64,000 nt of DNA from Nannochloropsis oceanica (taxonomy: Eukaryota; Sar; Eustigmatophyceae; Eustigmatales; Monodopsidaceae), in the NCBI GenBank assembly GCA_004519485.1, contig CP038114.1, positions 509,501 through 573,500 on the forward strand, given 5' to 3'. This document shows positions 35,681 to 47,685 of the stretch, in pieces. The notes below the pieces were generated by a model. It was not told where the DNA came from. It did no database searches and was given only the letters and a program-made list of their open reading frames with translations. Made by a program: the position numbers and the translations under genes. Numbering within the stretch: position 1 is the first letter of the stretch; every line of letters starts with the position of its first letter.

Positions 35681-36252
35681 ATGCGTGATGAAGGGGGGAG
35701 GTGGAAAGGATACAATGAAGGCAAGCAAGAGGAAATAACCCATGATGCTACCCGAATATTTTTGGCGCGTTCTAGTAAGGGCTAACCGTAACCCTATTGT
35801 TGTTGCACTTAAAGGCACAAAATTCTGTTTCTGTTTTCAATCATTTCTATGACACTTCCAAGGATTGCAAGCACGCGAGAGAAGGGGAGGAAAGAAGATA
35901 GAAAGAGGACAAGTGTGGCTACTTAAAAGTCGAAAGGAGCCTCTTGTCGCACTCAATCAAACACAAGTGCGATTGAGACATAGGACGAGTCACAGTATAG
36001 GACTCCTCATTTTGGCCCTCCCTCCGCGCGGTGCCTTACCTTGTGTTCGCTTCTTGGACGTCTCGTTTACGCAATCACACTTTTGCAGCAGGTAATCCGT
36101 GTCCTAATCGACGCATTGAAAGGTGGGACACCTTGTGCCAAGACTTTGCACTGCACCATGTAGATTCACACGGAATGTCGGAGATGAATGCGGCGGAGGC
36201 AGAGATGTCCGATGGAACAATTGTCTCCCAAAAGCGTGCAGATTTGGGATAA

Positions 36253-36293
<41 letters not shown>

Positions 36294-36844
36294 AGAGAGA
36301 GAGAATGAGAGAGAACAAGAGAGAGAGAGAATGAGAGAGAGAGAGAGGGAGAGGGAGTGAGGGAGGGAGGGAGAGAGAGGAGAGAGAAACTGGCAAAGCG
36401 TAAAGTAATTGGAGATTTATCATGATTAGTGGTGGAAGGAGCATCAGCTGGAAGGAATACGATAAGTAATATCAGGAGTCCAAAACTAGGGTATTTTTTA
36501 AAGTATATCGCACCGAAGTGAGCATCAGGCTCAAGAGTTGGGTGCGAGAAAGATAGCTATGAAGAAAGAAGGTGATGGAGCAACGACTGGTGAATGATTG
36601 AATCCGGTAACATTTCGGTTTTGTTCTTTCCAATTTCTCTTTATCTGCTTTCAAGCAAAAGTGACATTTATGGTAGGGACGATCATTTTCATTTTAAATC
36701 CCCGAAAGAATAATAGTTTGTCATCATTTGACTTTTCACAAACATACGCTATTTCCTTCCATGTACAAGAAATGTGCATGGCAATCACTGCTGCCCCAGA
36801 TCCTTTATCTTTTCTTGATGCAATATAATATGCCTTCTACCTCC
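35681..36844. other. Intergenic with (GA)n tract
   Basis: A GA microsatellite with small interruptions lies at 36254-36384. No gene recognised on either strand. Confidence 0.5.
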
Positions 36845-38438
36845 TTAGAGCTCCCATGGTGGAAAGTCGATTTGCAACTCTTCGCAATCTGCGACAGTGG
36901 GCTCGGGTGTCAGCAACCAGAGCAACACGGTGGTGTAGACGGCTGAGATGGGGAGAGGGTCAGAGAATAGAGGAAGGAAGGAAATCAGGGACATGGTCAT
37001 GAATATGGCTGAAACACATACACCTCGTCCCTTATACAAGCGGAAAGGATGGAGGGAGGGTGGGCAAGGGCTTACCTTGTACGATATCGTGTGAATAGTG
37101 GCTCTTATATGCCAGGAGGGAGATGACGACCATGACCATCGAGCAGACAGCCATTCCGCAGATGACGTACATCCTCGGCGCGTGCCGCAAGATTGTCAGC
37201 ATCATCACCATGCCATGGAATGTGTGGCTCGAGAAGAGGAGATCCCCACAGCTGCCCCTCACGGCCACCGTGCTCATGATCTCACTGACGGTGCTAGGAG
37301 GGTTCCAAAAAGGTGGGTGACAGTACGCGGCCGGATTTGGCTCTAATGTGAGCGTATAGGACAGTATGCGACAGACGATTGCAATGGAAAGGATCTTGCA
37401 GATACGTTTGCATATATTGACGGAGGGTACGGGAATCGAGCAGGTGGCAACGTCCAGGCCATCTCCCCTCTTCTTAGTGAGCAACATCTCAGGTCCGCCC
37501 CACGGAACATTATTTAAAACAAAACGCGCAATGCAGAGGGTGAGGACCATGCCGATAAGAATGTAGAGGAAGAGGTCCACGATCCACTCGGCCGAGGGAG
37601 GGAAAACGCCTGCGAATAGCCTGATACCCAGGTCTTCTAAAGGAGGAGGGGGCCCGTCCTGCCCCCAGATCACCCCTTCCAGATAGTAGATGAAGTTATG
37701 CATCACGAGATTGAAGTACTCGGCGAAAAAGAAGCCCTGCAGGGGGAGGGTAGAGGGAGGGAGAGAGGTGGTACACAAAGTCGGAGAAAAGGAATTAAGA
37801 GATAAGCACCTGTATGTGAGCTGCTCGGAATATTGCGACCGACGGAGATGGCATGACAATGCAGGGAAGAGATTGAGGCAGTAGTTTGTAGACGTACCAC
37901 TATCCACTTCCATTTCTGCTTCAGCAAGGCAAACTCGAGCTTCGCCTGCCACTTAGTCTGTTGGGAATCGCGTTAAGATGAGGATGAAATATGTAAAGGA
38001 TTTCGAGCTCTTCACGATCCCCATCACCCTGCTCCCTCAGATAAAATTTTGAAGGTCCCTCTTATTCATTCTGCCCGCTCGCTTCCCCATTTCTCCCTCC
38101 CTCTCACTTACCTCCTTCCAGGTTTTAATTCGAATTTGCCCCCACTTATTCCTATGCCGATTGGAATTACCGATTGCATCGCCCGACGTTCGTGCCGCAA
38201 ATAACATGCTAAACGGCAAGAGAGATAAAGCGGTTGGGTCTCGCCGCAAACAACACAGTCCTACTCCTCCCTCAGCTTCTCGAAAGCTGGTAGAGGCAGC
38301 GGAGCTCATGGGGGAGGAAGGAGGATCGATGTCAATGATTTGAAAGTTCTCGCGGGTAGAACCGTCTCCATCTGTGACATTGGCCACAGCATCGTTGTCT
38401 GTCATGTTGCTGCTGCTGTCGTTGCTACCGCCTGTCAT
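36845..38438 (-). CDS. Sphingomyelin synthase-related / PAP2-like phosphotransferase
   Basis: Four exons, 38438-38112, 37957-37898, 37736-37076 and 36942-36845, give 381 residues. After a soluble N-terminus there are about six membrane segments. The catalytic signatures of the PAP2_C3 group are present: CGDLLFSSHTFH and, downstream, SHYSHDIVQAVYTTVLLWL, giving the His-His-Asp triad of sphingomyelin and inositol-phosphorylceramide synthases. Such enzymes move a phospho-head group onto ceramide or a related lipid in the Golgi or plasma membrane. The head group used here is unknown. The end PPWEL is clean, with the stop in the last exon. Confidence 0.8.
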
Positions 38439-39857
38439 GTGATGATGGTGTAGTTGGGGAAGGCCTTGGATAAGAAGGAACGAGGGAGGATCGTTAGACT
38501 ACTAAATCCTTGCTCCAAAAATGGCAGTCAAGTCAGGAAAAAGAATGTCTCGGGCTTGAAAATGTGCTTATCAAAGTGCCTGCTGAGTGGAAGGATTTTT
38601 GACGCCTTGTGTAATGCGTACCAAGGACTGTGAATATAGCTATGTGCCTGCCAAGCACTATGCAGAATTTTCACACGACCCGATAAGCTCGCTGCGAACG
38701 AGCGTTGCAGAAGTGCAACGTCGGCTCGGCATCGGCCTCATTCATTTAATCCACAATTTGATGCAAGCACCACGCAAAGTGGCTATAAATGAAGTCAATC
38801 TCTTACCCTTATGAGTCCAGCATGGTTTAGACAAACGGAGGTAGGGGCCGAGGGTTTTGCTTGCAGCTACGTTGAGAGGTACTCAATTCAACCTCTCGGC
38901 ATATTTATCCTCAACCGGCTGGGTGTCATTTGTACTCGTTTGCACTGAATCTCCAATAGGTTTCTCGCAGTTTCTTGGCGACTGGAACAACCGCAAGCAA
39001 GAAGGATCGGGCACTGACACAGATTCCCAAAAAAAAACGACAAAGCGACCAAAGTAGAAAGGCAAACATGACATGAAGAAGTAACTGAAGCTCATAATCT
39101 TATCTTCGTATTCCTTTCTCTGACGCCCCTTTTTGCGCGCTGACGAGGCTGTTTAATATACCACTGGGAGGGGGAAGGAAGCAGGGGCAGCGCACGCAGC
39201 CGACATAGACATATGGCACATTTCTTATCCTCCTTTTAACTTCCGATCCTGCCCGACAAATCCCTTTCTCCCTAATCTTTCCATCTCGGTATCTCGGTCC
39301 CCGTCTCAGGAGCGTTTGCTTTGTCCTCGCTCTCCGTACATTCTGTGTTGTATCCCCCCTAGGCTAGGTGTTTTTTTTACCTTGCTTTTGTAAGTACTGT
39401 AGCCAGTGCAACTGCCGGTCCTGCTAATGTTACTGCTATTGCTCTCACATTATGTGTTTCTCTTGCTACGGTTGTTTCTGCAATTGCTTTCCTCAGTTCG
39501 TTCTTTGACTGGGTGCCGCACATTCACATGTAATCTCTGATCCAATATTAAACAAAGGCAAGCTTCCCTTCTTCACTCCCTCTCCCCTTCCCTCCACCAG
39601 GGCACCACACACAAAAATATCTTCCTCTTGCTTCCCTCCATCCCTCCCTCCCATCTTGATTCAACACCTGGCCCATGCGGAGACTCTACCATGAGCTTCT
39701 ATCCCGCCCTCCCTCTATCCCTCCCTCCTTCTTGTTCGTTCCAGAATTACAATCCCAGCCGTGCTCGCTTCAGGATCTTGCCTCGGGGTCACAAGGTTAT
39801 ACATTCCCTCCCTCCCTCTTTCCTTCGGCCCCTCCCTCATTCCTGAAGTCCGTTATG
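38439..39857. other. Intergenic, no gene recognised
   Basis: 5' flank of the synthase-like gene and 3' flank of the dehydrogenase-like gene. The ORFs at 38587-38814 and 39628-39846 show no domain. Confidence 0.4.
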
Positions 39858-40013
39858 TTAGTCTTCTATCACTTCACCAGTAGCCGGATCTAACACTTTC
39901 TCCACTACTGTCGCTGCTAGTGGTACTGCTTCAGGCGTTTTTGCCGCTGGACCGTCAGGGGTATCAGCAGCAGCCTCAGCAGCAGCAGCCTCAGCAGCAG
40001 CAGCACTACCACT

Positions 40014-40049
<36 letters not shown>

Positions 40050-43000
40050 CGCGGCAGAGGCAGAAGAGGGGACGCTGGGGGAGTCGGCCGCGTTGAAGAT
40101 TCTGTTGACTGAATCTTGGACGAGGGAATTGAAGAGAGAGGTGGCCGTAGGGAAAGTGGCAGGTTTGACAACGCCGAAGATTTTGCTGACAGAGTCCGCA
40201 ACGAAGGAGCTAAGGAGGGAGGGAGGGAGGCAGGAATGGATGGAGGTAGCGGTTGAGTTGAAGGTGAGGATCAAAATGATCGAGGGGAAAGACGATAGGG
40301 CATTGAACATGACTACAGAAGGAATGGAGGAGGGAGGGAGGGAGGAAGGGCTGGAGCTGGAGGTACTCACGACTTGTAATCCTTGGGATCCTTGAGGAGG
40401 AGGGCGTCGACGTAGTACTCCTCCTTGTCCATAATCTCGCCTTCAACGGTGAAGAGAACGGTCATGAGCCCGTCTGTGCCCGCGGGGACTGCGGGGGGGG
40501 GGGGGGGGAGGGAGGGAAAGAGGCCCAGGTGGATGAGTAAGTGATTGGAAGGCGGTAGTAGGGAAGCGAACCAAACCGAGAACGACGAACGCAGAAGCAA
40601 GGTGAGAGAGAGGAAGAGGGAGGAAGGAAGAAAAGGAGGGAGGGGAGGAGGTGCAGTTGAAGGTGTGACTCATCGGGTGAGACTTGTGTCGTCAACCGTG
40701 AAATCCTAACCCTAACAGAGTGCGAATGGCCCGGGGGGAAATCCCTCCCTGCCTCCCTCCCTCCCTGCCTCCCTCCTTCTCTTCCCACATACCCGGTACG
40801 ACCTTCCCACCGACCCAGGTGAAATCACCCTTTGCCAGCAAGTTCACCATCAACGTGGTGGCCGTCTGAAGAGGGAGGGAGGGAGGGAGGGAGGGAGGGA
40901 GGGAGGGTGTTAGCAGAATGAGAAGTGTAAGCGACAATAGTAGAGCTGATCCTCCCTCGCTTCTTTGCTCCTTCCCTCCCTCCCTTGCTTCAGGCACGGA
41001 GCCTCATGACTGCATGAATGAAACGATGGAACAAGGCCACTGGGGAGGGAGGGAGAGAGGGAGAGAGGGAGGGAGGGCTGGATAAAGGAAAGCTTCCCTA
41101 CCTCGGATACAATGTTGAACGTGAGCTTCATAGTTTGCTTGGCCCGGATGGTGGTCGGGTAGTCGCCCACGATGCCCAGCTGATACTTGTCAGCCTGCCC
41201 CGGCTTCGCGCCTTTTTTCATCTTGAGCTCGAAGGGGTCGTAGATGCAGTTCTGGAGGGAGGAAGGGAGGGAGGGAGGGAGGGAGGGAGGGGTTGAAGGG
41301 AGGGAAAGGAAACATCGGACCACCCCGTGGTACTTGTCAAAAGAAAAAAAGCCTTGACTGTGGCCCTAATCCCCTCACACGCCAGCGACTCGCGACGGGA
41401 GGGAGAGAGGGAGGGAGGGAGGGAGGGGGGGGGCTCCTTACCTTCTTGTCCTTAGAGGGCACGCCATTGGTCGTGAACTGGACTCTTTTGGCTCGAGGGC
41501 CTCGCGTGGTGGTGGCCGAGTCGTAGAAAGATAGCTCGGCGGTGTACGTGTCCGCCGTGGCATCCAGTCGGACGTCAGCTGTCGCCTTATTGGCCGTTAC
41601 CATGATGCTCTTGACGATGGCGCCCTGGGTGAAAGGAGAGGGAGGGAGGGAGGGAGGGTTTGAATTTTCTGCCGTTGTTTTCGAGCGGCTTCGGTCTTGT
41701 CTTCCACAGACGGGAGGGACGGAAGGAGGGAGGGAGGGAAGGAGGGAGGGAGGGAGGGACTCGGACCTTGGCATCATTGATCGTGACAATGACGTAGTCG
41801 GGAATTTGGTCGCCTCTGGGAGCAGTCCACGAGATGGTGGCTAGCTTGTAGCCGCCTTCCACAATGATACCTGGAGGACGGGGGGAGGGGGGGGGGGGGG
41901 GGAGGTGAGCACGGGCGGAGACGCACAGCACAAGAAAGCTGGCCAGGATTGTAGTGCAATCCTGCCTTGTCGTCTTCCTTCCCGCCCTGCCCCCGCCCTC
42001 ATTCCTTGCCTTGGGGCACGGCCATGAGGGGGTCTACTGTGACTGCAAAGCGCTTGTAGTTTGCCACCACCTAGGGAGGGAGGGGGGGAGGGAGGGAGGG
42101 AGGGAGGGAGGGAGGGAGGGAGGGAGGGAGGGAGGGAGGGAGGGAAAGGTGTGAGCCGATCGGGGTTGGGAGATGCCGGCTCCAAGCACCAGAGCTTCAT
42201 CTCCTGTCCCCTTCCTCTTTCTGTCCCTCCCTCCCTCCCTCCCTCCCTCCCTCCCTCCCTCCCTCCCTCCCTCCCTCCCTCCCTCCCTCCCTCCCTCCCT
42301 CCTCACCAGGTAGTCCGAGTCGGCCACGTCCTCGTACAGATTTGTCGTGACGACCTTCTTCCGGCCGGTGGCGGCGTTGGTGCTCGTCCAGGAACTGAAG
42401 ACGTAGAGCTCGTCCATATGGGCCTGCACCACCTGGGCAGCGAACCTTGGGAGGGAAGGAAGGAGGGTGGGAAAGAGGGAGGGAAAGAGGGAGGGAGGGA
42501 GGGATGATTATGTGTAATGGCGTGAGTGGGAGGGGAAGGGAGTGAGTGGGAGTGGAAGGGAGGAGAATGAGGGAGGGAGGGAGGGAGGGCGGGGGCGAGG
42601 GACGTACCCAGGATTGGTTTTCGCCATCTGACTGGCAATGCAGGGAGAGGCGGCGCACGTCAACTCCTCGAAAATGATGGGCAGGCCGGGAGGATCCGAG
42701 ACTAGAAGGGAGGGAGGGAGGGAGGAAGGAAGGAGTGAGATGATTGATTGATTCCCCTCCCCCTTCCCACCGTCCCTCCCACCATCTTTCCCCCCCTCCC
42801 TCCCTCCTCTCTTACGAATCATGTAGTTGTAGGCGATGGTGTGTGTAATCAGCTCCTGCACGCAAGGGAGGGAGGGAGGGAAGATGGGAGAGGAAAGAAA
42901 AGAGTGAGCATGAGAATTGTATTATGACGAAAGTGGGAGCCAAATAAGTTTACGACCTGTTCACCCCTCCCTCCTCCCTCCCTCCGCCCCTTCCTCCCTT

Positions 43001-46000
43001 TTGCCTACTTTGGTCAGCATGTCGCCGCTGCCGTCCGGCTTGGGCACCGTGGCAGTGATCTTGATGTAGGACTCCATTGGATGAGGAGACGGCTTGAAGG
43101 ACGAGCCGGGGCCCTGAGGGAGGAGGGGAGTGAGGGAGGAAGAAGGGAGAGAGCGAAAGAGGGGAGGAGGAGTGAGTGATCTTGAGGTGGGACTCCATGG
43201 GATGAGACGGCTTGAAGGACGAGCCCAAAAGGGAGGGAGGGACTCGAACGTAAGGGCAAGGGGCAGCCACATTCCCGAAAAGGAAGGAGGGTGGGAAGGC
43301 GGGAGAGGGGGAGAAAGAGGAGAGACGGGAGTGTCTCCCTACACTCACCTTGCTCTGCTGGGTGTTGAGGGAGACCTCGTGGAAGTGACAGTCTTGCTTG
43401 CCGGTGCAGGGGTTTAGGACGCAGTGGCCGTTGACCACGCGCCATTTAACCGCCGCCATGTCGATGCGGAGGGTGGGTGATTCCAGGGCGTAGGTGACCG
43501 TGTCCCCGAAGGCCCACCTGGAGGAGGATTGGAGGGATGAGGGGGATTGAGGTGGACGAGGGAGATTGAAGGGGATTGAAGGGGAAAAGGAGGATGAGGG
43601 GGATAGAGGTGGATGGAAGGGAGAAAGAGGATGAGGTGGATGAGGTGGATGAGGAGGGTTGAAGGGATGAGGTGGATTGGAGGGAGAAGGTGGATGAGGT
43701 GGATAAGGTGGGTTGAGGTGGATGAGGAGGATTGAGGAGGATTGGAGGGAGAAGGAGGATGAGGTGGATAAGGAGGATGAGGGGGATTGAAGAGATGAGG
43801 AAGATGAGGAGGATGAGGCGGATGAGGTGGATGAGGAGGATGAGTGGGGATAGGGGCATTAGAGGGGGTGAGTCCGAAGCGCAAGGGAAGGGAGAGGAAA
43901 CGAGGAAAGGAAGGAGGGAGGGAGGGAAGAGGTGTCTACTCACTCGTAGGAATTGGGGGTGCTCTCAATCCAGAGGTCGTTCTCCTTGTTGGTGACACTG
44001 GCCGGTGGGCCCTTGAGGAGCAATCCCTCCATCTCCTTGTCCGCGGCATCGCCCACACTGGGAAGGGGGGGGTTGAAAAGAAGGAGGGAGAGAGGGAGGG
44101 CGAGTCAGGCCGAGAAGCAGATTCCAGATCCCTCATTTCCCTTCCTCCCTTCCTCCCTCCCTTCCTCCCTCCCTTCCTCCCTCCCTACCGGTAGAGCTTC
44201 CCTCCAGAGTAGTCGGCAACATACAAGTACCCGTCTGGTCCCGTCTTCACGTCCGTGACCTGAGGAAGGGAGGGAGGGAGGGAGGGAGGACTAGGTGAGT
44301 ACAAGTATGAGCTTCTTCGGCTTGCTTGCCGCCTGGCCCTTCCCTCCCTCCCTCCCTCCCTCCCTCCCTCCCTCCCTCCCTCCCTCCCTCCCTCCCTCCC
44401 TCCCTCCCTCCCTCCCTCCTTGAGTGAAAGGTCTTCGCCTCCATCTTCACATCCCATCTATCTACCCCTCCCTCCCTCCCTCCCTCCCTCCCTACCCCGC
44501 CCGACTGCGCGCCCACAGTGGCCATAAACGCATGGGCGTGGGAGAAGTCCGGTGTGCCGTCCCCCCGCGTGTCGAACCAAAAGCCGCATTTCTTACTGTA
44601 ATCAACCCAAAATAGCTTGCCCTTGGGGAGGAGGAAGGGGGGGAGGGAAGCAACAGGAGGGGAGGGGTCAGGACATGATAAACGAGGACAGGGGGAAGGG
44701 AGGTATGGAGGGAGGGAGGGAGGGGACGTGCCTTGTAACGGCTGGGCAGTTTGGCACCCGTGTAGAAGGTGATGCCCGAGATGGAGGCGTCGGCGTCCGC
44801 GCACTCGGTCGGAAACTTTGGAGAGGGAGAAAGGGAGGGAGAAAGGGAGGGAGGGAGGGAGAGAGGGAGGGAGAGAGGGAGGGAAAGGACGGTAAGATCA
44901 ATCAGCGAGACGCTGGCATGCAACATCCAATACACCTCCTTCCCTTCCTCCCTCCCTCCCTCCCTACATCCGGGTCGACGGCGCCAAAGCGGTAGGTGAA
45001 AGCGGGCTGCTGGCTCCCGCCTGCATACACGTCCCTGCAGGTATCGAGACGGTTCATCTTGAGGAACTAAGGGAGGGAGGGAGGGAGGGAGGGAGGGAGG
45101 GGTAAGAGAAGTGAGATGGAGAATAGTGGAGAGAGGGTGTCAGGAGAGAAGGAAGGTGGAGACGGGAGGGAAGGAGGGGGGGAGGGAGGGAGGGAAGCAG
45201 GAAAGTCATTCCGAGCCTTTTAGAAGATATTGCCGATTTTATTGCCGATTGTGTTGGGATTCTCCCGAGGCAGAGCCACACAGTGGTCACACCCCTCCCC
45301 CCCTCCCTCCCCCCCTCCCTTCCTCCCTCCGAACATTCTGGAAGATGTCGCTGACGCTGTTGGTCCCCTCGATGCACGGCCAGCCGAAATTGGTCACCTG
45401 CCCGTTATTGTTCAGGGGGTTGGGAAGGCGATTAATCTCCTCCCACACCGACGAGCCCACGTCACCGAAATACACTGCAGGGGAGGGGGGGGGGTGAGGG
45501 AGGAAAGGAGGAAGAAGAAAGTGGAGGTCTCTGAAGGTTAAGGGGCGTCGCTACCGATATTCCTGTCCCTCCCTCCCTCCCTCCCTCCCTCCCTCTCTTC
45601 TTACCATCGCCCGTCTTGGGATCGACTGTGTTTCGAAATGGATTGCGGGCCCCGCGGGAAAGGACGGTGTAGTCGGTGTTGACCTGAGGGGAGGGAGGGA
45701 GGGAGGGAAGGGAGGAAGGCAGGAGGGAGGGAAGGAGGGATGGGTCGAGGCGTGAAATCGACAGGGAAAGGGAGGAAGGGAGGGAGGGAGGGCGGGGACG
45801 TACCTCCAAGTGCTGGTCCTTCAAGAGACTGCTGGCCTTGATCTTAATAAATTTTCCGCGAAGGTAGCCGTCCTTCTGAGACAAGAAGACGCCCTGGTCT
45901 TTAGGGCCATTGGGATCCGTGCACTCGTCCTGGGGCTGCCCGTGGTCAATGCCCTGCAGGCCGAGAGGGAGGGAGGGAGGGAGGGAGGGAGGGTTGATGA

Positions 46001-47685
46001 GCGTTTATGGGAAGGTGTGGATGGGATCGAGGGAGGGAGGGAGGGAGGGAGGGAGGGAGGGATCGCCTGAAAGGCAATCCACCTCCCCGATCTTAGATCA
46101 AGCTCTCATCCCACAAATACCACGCTCGATACGATACACCCAACAACTCCCGTAATGACAACCCCCGTAATGACAACCCCCGTAATAACGCCTCCCGTGA
46201 CGACACCTCCCGTAATGAAATAACCCCAACCCCTCCTCCTTCCCCTCCCTCCCTCCCTCCCTCCCCACCTGGAAGTGCGAGCCGTCACCGGCGCCGTAGA
46301 CCATGCTGCCGTCGGACAAGAAGGTGAGCGTGCCTACGTGATGGGTGTACGTGCTGGTGCACCAGTCGTGGAATAGCTCTGCGTCAAACTCAGCGACAGT
46401 GAAGGCCTCGTCCACCTGGGGAGGGAGGGAGGGAGGGAGGGAGGGAGGGAGGGAGGGAGGGAGGGAGGGAGGGAGGAAGTGAAGGAGGGGAAACGGGTCA
46501 GAGGTTTGATTGTCCCAGATACGCGAGGTCACACACAGACATGAAGTGCCTCCCTCCCCCCATACACCAACAGCAAACGTCCCCCTCCTTCCCCTCCTCC
46601 TTCCCTCCCTCCTCACCCTCAAGCGCAAGATCTTGGCCATGGTTTTGCAGTACGGTCGCGTGTCGGGGGGGTTGCTCATCCGGCTCAGCCGAGGGTCCAC
46701 CTCGCAGTTGTCGTTCCAGGGCTTATCCGGGTATTCGGCCGAGTACTTTGATAAAGAGGGAGGGAAGGAAGGGAGGAAGGAAGGGAGGAAGGAAAAGAGG
46801 TCAAGAGAGGGGTAGGGCTCCTTGGAGGTGCAGTGTCAAATGTCTTCCTTCCTTACCCTCCCTCCCTCCCTTCCTCTCTTCCTCCCTCACCCCTGCCTCC
46901 CTTACCGAGATGTACAAAAAAGGCTTCTTGGGGAAGTCCGGGTGCAGGGCCGCGGAGAGGAGCCCGTGATCCCACCAGGAATACACCTCGTCCTTAATGT
47001 CCAGGATGGTCGTGTAATCCTAGGAGGGGGGGGAAGGAGGGGCGGAGGGAGGGAAGGAGGGACGGGTTGGTGAGCGTCGCGTTACTATCTTGCATTCTTC
47101 AGGCACACGGATGAACGAATCTTCTAACATCCGTGACACCCTCCTTCCCTCCTTTCCCGTCGTCCTCACCTGGCCCTTGCTGTAGATGGAATCATACACG
47201 TGGAGCTCGCCTGGTTTGTGCACAGTCATCACCTTCCCCCCCGGCAAGAAGACCACTTGCACAATGCCCCAGATGTTGTCCCACACTGTTTGCACTTGCA
47301 AGTCAGTTTGGAGGGATTTGACCTGATTGGTTATGAGGAGAAGGGAGGAGGGAGGGAGGGAGAGAGAAAGGGAGGGAGGGAGCGACATGGGCCCGCAGTG
47401 AGGGAGAGGCGTCCATCCAGCAAGTCGCAGGAATGGAAAGAGGTGGCTGTCAACCGATCCAAATAAAAATTTACAGAGATATTCGACTGCTAAGTACCGC
47501 GGCCGCTAAATTGCATGGTTTCTTATTAGGTTAGCATTATGTGGCGTTCAGACTAAGCTCGTCGACCTGCTGGGCAGGCAAAAAATTCATACCCTCCCAC
47601 CCCTTCCATCAACGAATACCTGGGCTTGTGTCAGGACACTGAAGCTAAGCAGCAGTGTGGCTGCCACCATGGCCACCATCCGCAT
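39858..47685 (-). CDS. Secreted glucose/sorbosone dehydrogenase-like protein, 25 exons
   Basis: Twenty-five exons from 47685 to 39858 give 1019 residues; the sum of exon lengths is in frame. Exon 1 is a signal peptide (MRMVAMVAATLLLSFSVLTQ). Exons 2-12 form the PQQ-type beta-propeller of the glucose/sorbosone dehydrogenase (HHIP-like) family: VVFLPGGKVMTVHKPGEL, a GTLTFLSDGSMVYGAGD block, SRGARNPFR, YFGDVGSSVWEEINRLP, TNFGWPCIEG, and KTGPDGYLYVADYSGGKLYR. Exons 13-24 hold beta-sandwich modules, including a fibronectin-III-like stretch (YKLATISWTAPRGDQIPDYV). The last exon (40209-39858) has two related amphipathic helices (DSVSKIF, DSVNRIF) and an alanine run. Other exons include 47322-47170, 47019-46906, 46415-46269, 45474-45335, 44259-44189, 43517-43349, 42445-42307, 41624-41442 and 41251-41102. 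Function is inferred as an extracellular sugar oxidase or carbohydrate-binding protein. Two introns start with GC. Confidence 0.82.
42072..42146. repeat. (GGGA)n tract at the acceptor side of a dehydrogenase intron
   Basis: About 75 bp of GGGA on the + strand (CCCT on the coding strand) directly upstream of the exon 19 acceptor. Confidence 0.95.
42223..42302. repeat. (CCCT)n tract at the donor side of the same intron
   Basis: About 80 bp of CCCT on the + strand (GGGA on the coding strand) directly downstream of the exon 18 donor. It is the reverse complement of 42072-42146. Confidence 0.95.

Noticed and set aside
35222-35818. 198-codon minus-strand ORF
   Set aside because: Antisense to the repeat-bearing plus-strand ORF and without a domain; likely a shadow.
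44340-44420. Regular GGGA/CCCT arrays as CRISPR-like or telomeric repeats
   Set aside because: Pure tetranucleotide microsatellites without spacers, located in introns; not CRISPR and not a telomeric motif.
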